A stretch of DNA of 64,000 nt, taken from positions 1,663,344 through 1,727,343 of the forward strand of contig NZ_JAINUL010000001.1 of NCBI RefSeq assembly GCF_020639365.1, written 5' to 3'. This document shows, in pieces, positions 54,063-63,202 of this stretch. A program made the position numbers and the translations under genes. Position 1 is the first letter of the stretch. Every line of letters begins with the position of its first letter. Source of the DNA: Streptomyces flavotricini (GTDB lineage Bacteria > Actinomycetota > Actinomycetes > Streptomycetales > Streptomycetaceae). The notes under the pieces are model-generated. The model did not search any database and was not told the DNA's origin. It worked only from the letters and a program-made list of their open reading frames with translations.

Positions 54063-54653
54063 CTTCCCTTCCTCAGCTATGGGCTGCAACAACAGACGGT
54101 GATCGAATTGTTTCCCTCAAGCTCTTCGGGCTTGCGAAGATGGCGCGAGAGGTTACCTCCGGCCCGCCGTGGGACGTCCGCGTCCCACCGCGCCGCAGGG
54201 AGCCAAGGATCCCGCGTACGTCCCGCAGCAGCGCGGACGCACACGGGAGAACTGCGTTTTCACTGGTCACCCCGCAGCTCAGTGGATAGAGTAGGTGCCT
54301 TTCAGGGCAATACCACACACTCCCAACATTTCAAAATGCCAGTGCGAGTGAACTGACACCGCTGTCCTGCGGGCCTTGACGCGTGTCAGTTTCCAAGCAC
54401 GGGCATGCTGGCGATCCGACCTTGCAGGACCACACGCCCTGCATCCTTGCCAGGTCAAAGACGTAGTGATGTCTCAGGGCGTCCTCATCGCCCACGCGGC
54501 CGCTTGTGTGCGGGACCCCGGGCTCAGCCACCTCGAGATCATCGCCCCCAGGCCCTGCGGCCCGTCCGTTTTCCGTACGCTAGCCCTGTCCGATCTCTCC
54601 GGTACGGTGCGAGCAACCAGGCACCGCAGCGAAACAACACAAGAAGGTGGCGT
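54063..54653. other. Intergenic region upstream of hsdM with tRNA-like fragment
   Basis: About 590 bp without a convincing gene. GC drops locally around 54300-54350. It contains the tRNA-like fragment at 54268-54310. The promoters of the hsdMSR operon (rightward) and the DUF5655 gene (leftward) must lie here, but no consensus pair stood out. Confidence 0.5.
54268..54310 (+). other. tRNA-like remnant (D-arm and degenerate anticodon arm)
   Basis: GCAGCTCAGTGGATAGAG is a normal tRNA D-arm (GCTC/GAGT stem, AGTGGAT loop). The following TGCC-TTTCAG-GGCA can form an anticodon-like stem, but its loop is one base short, and no T-arm (GGTTCGA) or CCA-end follows. Probably a broken tRNA copy, as left by integration events. 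Confidence 0.4.
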
Positions 54654-56702
54654 GTGAGCGACAAGAATCAGGAGCTGGCCGACTTCATCTGGTCGGTCGC
54701 CGACCTGCTGCGGGGCGACTACAAGCGCTCCGAGTACGGCAAGGTCATCCTGCCTATGACGCTACTCCGCCGCATGGACTGCGTGATGAAGGACAGCCGC
54801 GAGGCCGTATGGGCCCGCGCCGAGTCCTTCGCGGGGCAGAACAAGGACGCGGTCCTGCGCGCCACAGCCGGCCGCGACTTCTACAACCTCTCCCAGCAGA
54901 CGTTCGCCACCATCGGCGCGGACCCGGACACTCAGAAGGTCGAGAAGAACCTCAAGGACTACATCGGCGGCTTCTCCTCGGAGGCCACCGAGATCCTCGA
55001 CCACTATGCTTTCCACCTGCAGATCGACCGCCTGGCCAAGGCCGGACTGCTCTACCTCGTGGTCCAGAAGTTCGCTGGCATCGACCTGAGCCTCGAGGCC
55101 GTGGACAACCACAATATGGGTTACGTCTTTGAAGAGTTGATCCGCAAGTTTGCGGACGCCTCGAACGAGACCGCTGGTGAGCACTTCACCCCGCGCGAGG
55201 TCATCGAGCTGATGGTCGAGCTGCTCCTGGCTCCGGACGGCGAGCGCCTCACCGGCGCAGCGCCGGTGATCGACATCCTCGATCCTGCCTGCGGCACCGG
55301 CGGCATGCTCTCCTCGGCCCAGGACCACATCAAGGCCCTCAACCCCAACGCGCGTGTCAATGTCTTCGGGCAAGAGCTCAATGCCGAATCATACGCGATC
55401 TGCCGTTCCGACATGCTGCTGAAGGGCCAGGCAGCCTCCAACATCCACTTCGGCAACTCATTCACCCAGGATGGCCACGAGGACGACCAGTTCGAGTACA
55501 TGCTCGCCAACCCACCCTTCGGCGTGGAGTGGAAAAAGGTCGAAAAGCAGGTCAAGCAGGAGCACGACGATCGCGGCTTCGACGGCCGCTTCGGTGCCGG
55601 ATTGCCTCGAATTAATGACGGCTCGTTCCTCTTCCTGCAGCACATGATCCACAAAATGCGACCGCTGAAGAAGGACGCCGAAGGCAAGGAGATCGGCGGC
55701 AGCCGCATCGCAATCGTCTTCAATGGCTCTCCGCTCTTCACCGGCGGCGCCGGCTCCGGCGAGTCCGAGATCCGCCGCTGGATCATCCAGAACAATTACT
55801 TGGAAGCGATCGTCGCTCTCCCAGACCAGCTCTTCTACAACACTGGGATCTCGACCTATATTTGGATCGTCACCAACCGCAAGCCGAAGAACCTAAAAGA
55901 CCGGCTTATCCTGATCGACGCCCGGGACCAGTGGTCCAAGATGCGGAAGTCCTTGAGCAACAAACGTAAGGAGATCACGGAGGACCAGCGCAAGGAAATC
56001 TGCGCCTGGTACGGGGAAGCATGCCGCCTCGCGCGCTCGGGCGACGGGTCGCGGCACTCTGTACCGGAAAAGGTCAAGGTCTTCGACGCGGACAACTTCG
56101 GATATCAGCGCATCACGGTGGACCGACCGCTCAAGCTGCGGTTCGAGATCTCCGAGGAATCCCTGGACGCGCTTCGCGTAGCCAAAGCCGTGGAGAAGGA
56201 GCTTGGCGAGGCTGGCCCGGATAAGCTGGCAGCCGCACTGAGGCCACTGGTGGGCAGTTCGTGGAAAACCAAGGCCGAAGCATGGATTGCCTTGGGGTCA
56301 GCGATGGACCAGGCCGGCATCACTTGGCCCAAGGCCAAGACCTTCGACAAAGCAATGCGTGACGCGGTCGGCGTCCCGGACCTGGAAGGTGAGGTCCAAT
56401 ACATCAAGAAGGGTCAGGTCGAGCACGATCCGGATCTACGAGACGCAGAGAACGTGCCGCTTCGCGAAGACATCGACGCGTATTTCATGCGGGAGGTGAA
56501 ACCTCACGTCGAGGATGCCTGGATTACGGAGTCAAAGGACCCTAGGACCAAGGAGACTGTACGCTTCCGCGTCGGGTATGAAATCCCCTTCACGCGGCAC
56601 TTCTACGTGTATAAGCCGCCGAGGCCGCTGGCGGACATCGACGCGGAATTGAAGGCTCTAGAGGAAGAGATGCGGGAGCTACTCGGCGAGGTGACCAAGT
56701 GA
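54654..56702 (+). CDS. hsdM: Type I restriction-modification DNA methyltransferase subunit
   Basis: 682 aa from GTG with AAGAAGG nine nt upstream. N-terminal HsdM domain (ADFIWSVADLLRGDYKRSEY, KVILPMTLLRRMDCV), SAM motif I DILDPACGTGGML, catalytic motif IV ANPPFGVEWK. N6-adenine methylation of the site set by HsdS. Longer than classical HsdM (about 500-530 aa) because of a C-terminal extension with coiled ends (ELKALEEEMRELL). Overlaps hsdS by 4 bp. Confidence 0.93.
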   Translation: MSDKNQELADFIWSVADLLRGDYKRSEYGKVILPMTLLRRMDCVMKDSREAVWARAESFAGQNKDAVLRATAGRDFYNLSQQTFATIGADPDTQKVEKNLKDYIGGFSSEATEILDHYAFHLQIDRLAKAGLLYLVVQKFAGIDLSLEAVDNHNMGYVFEELIRKFADASNETAGEHFTPREVIELMVELLLAPDGERLTGAAPVIDILDPACGTGGMLSSAQDHIKALNPNARVNVFGQELNAESYAICRSDMLLKGQAASNIHFGNSFTQDGHEDDQFEYMLANPPFGVEWKKVEKQVKQEHDDRGFDGRFGAGLPRINDGSFLFLQHMIHKMRPLKKDAEGKEIGGSRIAIVFNGSPLFTGGAGSGESEIRRWIIQNNYLEAIVALPDQLFYNTGISTYIWIVTNRKPKNLKDRLILIDARDQWSKMRKSLSNKRKEITEDQRKEICAWYGEACRLARSGDGSRHSVPEKVKVFDADNFGYQRITVDRPLKLRFEISEESLDALRVAKAVEKELGEAGPDKLAAALRPLVGSSWKTKAEAWIALGSAMDQAGITWPKAKTFDKAMRDAVGVPDLEGEVQYIKKGQVEHDPDLRDAENVPLREDIDAYFMREVKPHVEDAWITESKDPRTKETVRFRVGYEIPFTRHFYVYKPPRPLADIDAELKALEEEMRELLGEVTK

Positions 56703-57985
56703 CCGACGGACTGATCGCACCGTGGCTTTCAGACTCTCGATGGCCGACAAAGCCCATCCGTTACGTGGCAAGGCTTGGCACCGGGCACACCCCTAGCCGC
56801 AATGTTCCACAATACTGGAAAGACTGCACAATCCCTTGGATCACCTTGGCCGATGTGTGGCAGCTTCGAAATGGAACCGCCGATACGATCACAAAGACCA
56901 AGGAAAAGATCAGCAACCTGGGCCTTGCAAACTCCTCTGCTGTGAAGCATCCAGCAGGCACAGTCATTCTTTCCCGTACCGCATCGGTCGGTTTCTCCGC
57001 GATCATGGGTGTCGATATGGCAACCACCCAGGACTTTGCGACCTGGACATGCGGCCCTGATCTGGAACCGAAATACTTGCTTCACGCTCTTCGCGCAATG
57101 GCGCCAGATTTGAAGCGCGTGGCTGCCGGGTCGACCCATAAAACAGTCTACATGCCTGACATCGAACAGCTCCGCATTCCACTTCCCCCACTGGGGGAGC
57201 AACGCCGCATCGCCGACTATCTTGACACCGAGACGACTCGAATCAACAAGCTTACTGCATTGCAGCTCGACATACGGAATAAGCTCAGTGAGCGCGAGCG
57301 GGCCCTGCGCGATGGACTAGTCGACAATCTTGCAGCGTTGTGCGGGGAATTGCCCATGCGGCGTTTCGTCACCAAGATCGAGCAAGGAGCGAGCCCTCAG
57401 TGCGAGGCTATTCCTCGCCAGGCAGCCGATGAGTGGGGCGTCCTCAAGCTCAGCGCGGTCAAACAAGGGCGATTCGACGATCGAGAGAACAAGCGGCTCC
57501 CCGAGGACGTTGCACCCACCCCGGCCTACGAGGTGCACCGCGGCGACCTTCTCGTGACTCGCGCAAACACTCCGCATCTCGTGGGTGACGTCGCAGTCAT
57601 TACAGGCAACACCAAGCGGCTTCTGCTCCCCGACCTAATCTACCGTGTCGGTCTACTGCCTGAAATGGATGCTGCGTTCGTCGCTCAAGTCGCCCTTAGT
57701 AGCCGAGTAAGGTTGCTAGTGGAGTCAGTAGCACGGGGTTCATCTCAGTCTATGGTCAAACTGCGTGGGGAGGACATTAAGGAATGGCCAATCCCCGTGG
57801 CCAGCGCTACTCAGCAACGCACCCTTCTCACTGAGGTAGAGCGTAATGCTGAGACCATTGGCAGGCTCCGTGCCGTCGCTGACCGACAACTATCCCTGTT
57901 GGACGAACGCCGCCAGGCGCTCATCACCGCAGCCGTGACCGGTCAGTTCGACGTCACGACAGCCCGTCAGGTCACCCCCGCGTAA
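56699..57985 (+). CDS. hsdS: Type I restriction-modification specificity subunit
   Basis: 428 aa, GTG in a GTGA overlap. Two target-recognition domains: first about 15-170 (VARLGTGHTPSRNVPQYWKD, PWITLADVW), second about 225-375 (FVTKIEQGASPQCEA, GVLKLSAVKQGRFDD). Each is followed by a conserved helix (PPLGEQRRIADYLDTETTRI; ATQQRTLLTEVERNAETIGR). Base composition is lower in GC than its neighbours, typical of exchangeable specificity genes. Reads the split DNA target for methylation and cleavage. Confidence 0.92.
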   Translation: MTDGLIAPWLSDSRWPTKPIRYVARLGTGHTPSRNVPQYWKDCTIPWITLADVWQLRNGTADTITKTKEKISNLGLANSSAVKHPAGTVILSRTASVGFSAIMGVDMATTQDFATWTCGPDLEPKYLLHALRAMAPDLKRVAAGSTHKTVYMPDIEQLRIPLPPLGEQRRIADYLDTETTRINKLTALQLDIRNKLSERERALRDGLVDNLAALCGELPMRRFVTKIEQGASPQCEAIPRQAADEWGVLKLSAVKQGRFDDRENKRLPEDVAPTPAYEVHRGDLLVTRANTPHLVGDVAVITGNTKRLLLPDLIYRVGLLPEMDAAFVAQVALSSRVRLLVESVARGSSQSMVKLRGEDIKEWPIPVASATQQRTLLTEVERNAETIGRLRAVADRQLSLLDERRQALITAAVTGQFDVTTARQVTPA

Positions 57986-58023
57986 CGACCAGCCTCCCAC
58001 TGATCACGTACGGAGCCTTTCTT

Positions 58024-61000
58024 ATGCCTACTAGCCCGCGCCTCGCCCACGAAGCCCACACCGAGGGCGCTTTCGAGGACGCCGTCGAGGTGGCCCTGCT
58101 TCGCAGCAGGTGGGAGCGGGGCTCGGCTGCGGCCTACAGCCACGAACTCGGCATCGATACATCCGAGTTGTCAGCGTTCCTGCGTCACTCTCAGCTGCAG
58201 GCGTGGGAGCAATTGATGGAGACGTACGGAGAGACGGAAGAGCACGCAATCCAGCGCTTCGCCGCGCATGTCGCCAGGCAGATGGATGAGCGCGGAGTGT
58301 TGGACGTCCTGCGTCACGGAGTGGTCCAGCGCAACATCAAGCTCCGGCTAGCGTACTTCCGGCCCGCCCACACCCTGGCCGCTGGGGCGCTGGATGAGTA
58401 CAACGCGAACCGGCTCACCGTGGTACGGCAGTTCCGCTACTCCGCTGCGGAGCCGACCAAGTCTCTGGACCTCGCGTTCTTCGTGAACGGACTGCCCATA
58501 GCGTCGGCCGAGCTGAAGAATCCCCTCACTGGGCAGTCAGTCGAGGACGCGAAGCGGCAGTACCGCACTGACCGTGACCCGAACGAGCTGTTCTTCGCCC
58601 GTCGCAGCTTGGTGCACTTTGCAGTTGACCCAGAGCTGGTATTCCTGACCACGCGCCTTGCCGGGGCGAGGACACGGTTCCTTCCCTTCAATATGGGCAC
58701 CGGCGGTCCGGGCAACATCGGAGGGGCAGGTAACCCCCCGACAGAACCTGGGGCGGAGTACACGGTCTCCTACCTGTTCGACGAGATCATGCAGCGCGAC
58801 AATTGGCTCGATCTGCTGCACCGGTATCTGCATGTGGAGGACGCAGCAGCCAAGGCCGGCAAAGCCCCCCGCTACCGTCCCGGCTCCGCACACAAGCAGC
58901 CGCTGATTTTCCCGCGGTTCCACCAGTGGCATGCAGTCCGGAAGCTGACGAACCACGCAGCCACGCATGGTTCAGGAGAAAACTACTTGATCCAGCACTC
59001 CGCAGGATCGGGCAAGTCGAACACGATCGCCTGGCTCGCTCATCGCCTAGCCTCACTGCACACACCCGAAGACCCCACGCTCCTGGACCCGGCCGCCGCC
59101 CATACAAAGGGTCTTGGGCCCAATCAGCAGGTCTTCGACAAGGTCATCGTCATCACCGACCGGCGGGTGCTGGACAAGCAACTCCAGGACACGATCTACC
59201 AGTTCGACCACACTCCAGGTGTGGTGCTGCGCGTTGACGACGATTCCCAGCAGCTCGCTGATGCACTGACCGGGACGACTGCCCGCATCATCATTACGAC
59301 ACTCCAGAAGTTCCCGTTCATCCTGGATAAAGCGTCCGGGCTCGGCCGCGAGCGCCGCTACGCCATCATCATCGACGAGGCACATTCATCTCAGGGAGGC
59401 AAAGGCACCGACGCGCTGAAGCGGATGCTGGGCAAGCTGGGCGATGGCTCGGTCGACGAGGACGGCGATCCGCTGACTGCAGCCGCGCTGGCCCGCGGCA
59501 GGCAGCCCAACTTGTCCTTCTTCGCGTTCACCGCAACCCCAAAGGACAAGACGCTCAAGCTGTTCGGCACCGATTCACCCGTCACAGGTCAGATCGAGCC
59601 GTTCCACGTGTACTCGATGCGTCAGGCCATCGAGGAAGGCTTCATCCTCGACGTGCTCGGCACCTATGTCACTTACGGCACATATTTCAAGCTACAACAG
59701 GCCGCTGCGGACGAGGCTGAGCGACAGGTTGATCCGCGCAAGGCAAAAGCGAATCTGGTGCGAGCCGCGCTTATGTCCACGGCATCCCTGGAGTCAAGGG
59801 CAAAGATCATCGTAGATCACTTCCGCGCCCACACGACGAATCGGCTCGGCGGCCGGGCCCGCGCCATGGTCGTCACTCCCAGCCGCGAGCACGCCGTACG
59901 CCTCTACCAGGCGATCCGCGGCTACGTGGAGCGCTGCGGCTACACCGACTGCGGCACTCTGGTGGCGTTCTCCGGGACCCTCACGCTGGACGAGATCGAG
60001 TACACCGAAGCGAAGCTGAACGGCTTCCCAGAGAGCAAGCTGCCCGAAGCCTTCGCCTACACCCGTTTGGACGACCCCAAGCCGCCGTCCGTGCCCCGCC
60101 CTGAATATCGCATCCTGGTCGTCGCCGATAAGTACCAGACCGGCTTCGACCAGCCCCTGCTGACGACGATGTACGTCGACAAGCTACTTGCCGGCCTCGC
60201 CGCCGTGCAGACTCTGTCCCGGCTGAATCGCACACACCCCCTCAAATCAGCCGAGGACTTGTTCGTGATGGACTTCGCAAACAAGCCGGATGTGATCGAG
60301 GAGGCATTCCAGCAGTACTACGAAGCGTCGATCTCCGAGCCGACCGATCCGGATTTTCTCTTCACCCGGCACGACGAGGTGATGGCCTATCGCCTGCTTA
60401 TCGAAGCGGAGATGGACGCCTTCGTCACCGCCTACTTTGCCGCCTTCAAGAATGGCACCGCCACGGACACCGCCGTCTCCAAGGCACACTCGAAGCTGTA
60501 CGCCTACACCCAGCCCGCCGTGGACAGGTTCAACGCCCTGGCCGAGGACGAGCCCGACGCAGCACAGGAGTTCCGACGCGCGCTGGACTCCTACGTCAAG
60601 GCTTACGGCTGGCTCTCCCACGTCATCGGCTTTGAGAACGAGGACTTGGAGCGTCTCTACCAATACGGAAGGTTCCTGGTACGCCGGCTCCGGCTCCCGG
60701 TCGGCTCGGCAAGCGCGGACGTTGGCGAGGTCACTCCTAGCCACATGAACGTCCGCAAGACGGGCACGGCCGAACTCATCCTCAAGGCGGAGGGTCTCCA
60801 ACTGCTGCCCGGCCTCGTCCCACAGCCCGCTGGCGCAGGCCCGGAGGCCGAGGAAAAGTCCCTCGCCGAGGTCATCGAGTCGGTCAACGACGAGTACGGC
60901 ATCGGTCTGTCCACCACCGACCAGATACTTCTCGGCCAGCTCGTCGTCGCCGTTTCGGAGGATCCGGACCTGAAGCGAATCGGCATGCACAACGACGAAG

Positions 61001-61254
61001 AGACCTTCCGCCGCGAAGTCGACAAGGACATGGACCGCATCGTCATCGACCAGGCCAAGTCCAACGACGCCCTGCTCGTGCGGTACTACGACGACCCACT
61101 CATCAACAAGATCTTCAAACAGGTCGCCACCCAGCAGGCGTACGGACTCATCCGCCGTCCCGTACGCCGCGAAGCGGAGCGCCGCGCCACCGCCGAGCGG
61201 GCCGCAGCGATCAAATCCGGCGAAGCGGGAACCACCTCTCCGGCCGACGCGTAA
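58024..61254 (+). CDS. hsdR: Type I restriction endonuclease subunit
   Basis: 1076 aa, ATG 38 bp after hsdS. N-terminal nuclease core (LDLAFFVNGLPIASAELKNP, D...ExK). Helicase motor: Walker A HSAGSGKSNTIAWLA (about 324-338), motif II IIIDEAHSSQ, motif III FFAFTATPKDKTL. C-terminal helical region contacts the methylase. Translocates DNA and cuts at a distance from unmethylated sites. Completes an intact hsdMSR operon; full length. Confidence 0.93.
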   Translation: MPTSPRLAHEAHTEGAFEDAVEVALLRSRWERGSAAAYSHELGIDTSELSAFLRHSQLQAWEQLMETYGETEEHAIQRFAAHVARQMDERGVLDVLRHGVVQRNIKLRLAYFRPAHTLAAGALDEYNANRLTVVRQFRYSAAEPTKSLDLAFFVNGLPIASAELKNPLTGQSVEDAKRQYRTDRDPNELFFARRSLVHFAVDPELVFLTTRLAGARTRFLPFNMGTGGPGNIGGAGNPPTEPGAEYTVSYLFDEIMQRDNWLDLLHRYLHVEDAAAKAGKAPRYRPGSAHKQPLIFPRFHQWHAVRKLTNHAATHGSGENYLIQHSAGSGKSNTIAWLAHRLASLHTPEDPTLLDPAAAHTKGLGPNQQVFDKVIVITDRRVLDKQLQDTIYQFDHTPGVVLRVDDDSQQLADALTGTTARIIITTLQKFPFILDKASGLGRERRYAIIIDEAHSSQGGKGTDALKRMLGKLGDGSVDEDGDPLTAAALARGRQPNLSFFAFTATPKDKTLKLFGTDSPVTGQIEPFHVYSMRQAIEEGFILDVLGTYVTYGTYFKLQQAAADEAERQVDPRKAKANLVRAALMSTASLESRAKIIVDHFRAHTTNRLGGRARAMVVTPSREHAVRLYQAIRGYVERCGYTDCGTLVAFSGTLTLDEIEYTEAKLNGFPESKLPEAFAYTRLDDPKPPSVPRPEYRILVVADKYQTGFDQPLLTTMYVDKLLAGLAAVQTLSRLNRTHPLKSAEDLFVMDFANKPDVIEEAFQQYYEASISEPTDPDFLFTRHDEVMAYRLLIEAEMDAFVTAYFAAFKNGTATDTAVSKAHSKLYAYTQPAVDRFNALAEDEPDAAQEFRRALDSYVKAYGWLSHVIGFENEDLERLYQYGRFLVRRLRLPVGSASADVGEVTPSHMNVRKTGTAELILKAEGLQLLPGLVPQPAGAGPEAEEKSLAEVIESVNDEYGIGLSTTDQILLGQLVVAVSEDPDLKRIGMHNDEETFRREVDKDMDRIVIDQAKSNDALLVRYYDDPLINKIFKQVATQQAYGLIRRPVRREAERRATAERAAAIKSGEAGTTSPADA

Positions 61255-61306
61255 TCTGCATCATCAGTCCCAACTTCAAGACGACCTCCGGTGCTGGGCA
61301 GGCGCC

Positions 61307-62965
61307 GTGGCTGAAGGGATCGCTGCAGTGCCGCACGATGAGCACCACCACTGGCTGGCCGAGGACGCCGGCGGGTCGCCGTCCCGCGTTATAGCAGGAC
61401 GCTACCGGCTCGACCGGCCGATCGGCGCCGGCGGCATGGGCGAGGTCTGGCACGCCTACGACGAGCGCCTCGACCGCCGCGTCGCGGTCAAGATGATGCT
61501 CACCGATACCCGCGGCCTCTCCGGCATCCCCGGCCTCGGCGCAGCCGAAATGCTGGCCAACCGCCGCGACCGCTTCCTGCGCGAAGTTCGCACCACCGCC
61601 GCCCTGGAGCACCTTGGCATCCCAGCCATCTACGACACCGGCATCGACGAGACCACACACCAGCTTTACGTGGTCATGCAGTTACTGCGCGGACGTGAGG
61701 TGCAGACCATCGTCGATGACACGGACTACGATGTCTCACCACTGGCTGTCTCCTGGGCAGCGGCGGCAGTCGTGCAGATCGCCTCCGTCCTGGATGAAGT
61801 ACACCGGAACGATGTCGTCCACCGCGACATCAAACCCGCGAACCTCATGATCACCCCCGACGGTGTCGTCAAGGTACTCGACTTCGGGGTCGCTGCCCTG
61901 CGCGGTTCCGGCAATCACCCTCGCCTGACCCAGGAGGGCATGACGGTCGGTACCCCGCCCTACATGTCCCCCGAGCAGAGCCTGGCAAACGAGGTAGGCC
62001 CAGCCTCCGACATCTACGCCTTGGCGTGCGTAATGTACGAACTCCTCACCGGCCGACCGCCATTCGCTGCCGATGCCAATGGCTCCCACGCCTGGCACCA
62101 CGTGCATTCTGGCCCACCGCCGATCCGCAGGCGGCGTCACGACATCCCCCAAGAGTTGGAAGATCTCCTGCTGGGCATGCTGGACAAGGCACCCGAGCGC
62201 CGCCTCAATGCCGCCCAGGTCTACGACGCGCTTTTGCCATGGGCTTGTCAGCGGGACGGCTCTACGGCTATCCAGAGCGAGCACGACCCGCGCCAGCCTT
62301 TCCGCCGTCCGTTCGGTGGCCCGCCCAAGCGCCCCACCCCGATCGGCTACACGCCGACCCTGGTCATGCCGGCCGAACCAGACTCTGCGTCCGAGACCCC
62401 GTCCACCCCGCTCACCGACGAAGAAGCCAGCGAGGCCGCTGACCTCGCCGCACAGCTCGCCCAGGCGGGGAAGTTCGTGCAGGCCGCGGACCTCCTTGTC
62501 GGTGCCATCCAGCGCGCCCAGGACGGTGTCCTGCACGGCGACCTGATGTTCTCCCTGGCCCAGGTCAGATTCCTGGCCGGCGCTCACAGTGAAGCCGCTC
62601 CTCTCTTCGACGAGGTGGGCACCGCCTGGACCGACCGCTACGGCGCCAACGACGAACAGGCCCTGCTCTGTCAGTACTACGTCGCTCAGTGCCGGATGGC
62701 CCTCGGCGAGTCCAGTGCCGCGATCAATGCCTTCCTTGCCTACACCGCACAGGCCCCGGAGCCCACCGACGCAGAGGCTGTCGACCGCCACTTGGATGCC
62801 CTCGCCAACCTCGTCCGCCTCCACGCCGCCCGCGAACGTTTCCCCGAAGCCCGCAGCGCTGCCGCAGCGCTGCGCGAGGCAACCCAACGTCTGCGCGGCC
62901 CCGACGCCCCAGACCTGGCCGACATCGACGGCTTCATGCAACGCCTCAAGCGCTTCACGACGTGA
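61307..62965 (+). CDS. Ser/Thr protein kinase with TPR-like C-terminal half
   Basis: 552 aa from GTG, 52 bp after hsdR. Kinase domain about 30-310: G-loop GAGGMGEV (40-47), catalytic Lys62, HRDIKPANL (172-180), DFG 192-194, TPPYMSPEQ activation segment. No transmembrane helix, unlike PknB-type kinases. After a Pro-rich linker (about 325-370), residues 375-550 form helical repeats (AADLAAQLAQAGKFVQAADL, AQCRMALGESSAAINAFLAY) like TPRs. Position beside a restriction system suggests a role in defence signalling; not proven. Confidence 0.88.
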   Translation: MAEGIAAVPHDEHHHWLAEDAGGSPSRVIAGRYRLDRPIGAGGMGEVWHAYDERLDRRVAVKMMLTDTRGLSGIPGLGAAEMLANRRDRFLREVRTTAALEHLGIPAIYDTGIDETTHQLYVVMQLLRGREVQTIVDDTDYDVSPLAVSWAAAAVVQIASVLDEVHRNDVVHRDIKPANLMITPDGVVKVLDFGVAALRGSGNHPRLTQEGMTVGTPPYMSPEQSLANEVGPASDIYALACVMYELLTGRPPFAADANGSHAWHHVHSGPPPIRRRRHDIPQELEDLLLGMLDKAPERRLNAAQVYDALLPWACQRDGSTAIQSEHDPRQPFRRPFGGPPKRPTPIGYTPTLVMPAEPDSASETPSTPLTDEEASEAADLAAQLAQAGKFVQAADLLVGAIQRAQDGVLHGDLMFSLAQVRFLAGAHSEAAPLFDEVGTAWTDRYGANDEQALLCQYYVAQCRMALGESSAAINAFLAYTAQAPEPTDAEAVDRHLDALANLVRLHAARERFPEARSAAAALREATQRLRGPDAPDLADIDGFMQRLKRFTT

Positions 62966-63202
62966 CGCCGACCGTCGTAGGAGACGCAGCCAGGTACGTG
63001 GCACGCTCATCTCGCTGACGGCCCACGACGTGGTCAGCCCGTGGGAGGACCGCCACGAGGGTCTGCCCACCCCCGGGAAGACGTCGGGGCCGCTGCTCTG
63101 CGGAGCCTCGGGCCTGATGACTTCCCGGATTGAGGACAACCCTGCGCCGTCAGCGACCCCCGAGCTACGGTCTGCGTGAGATCGTCATGGAAGCAGGGGG
63201 AC

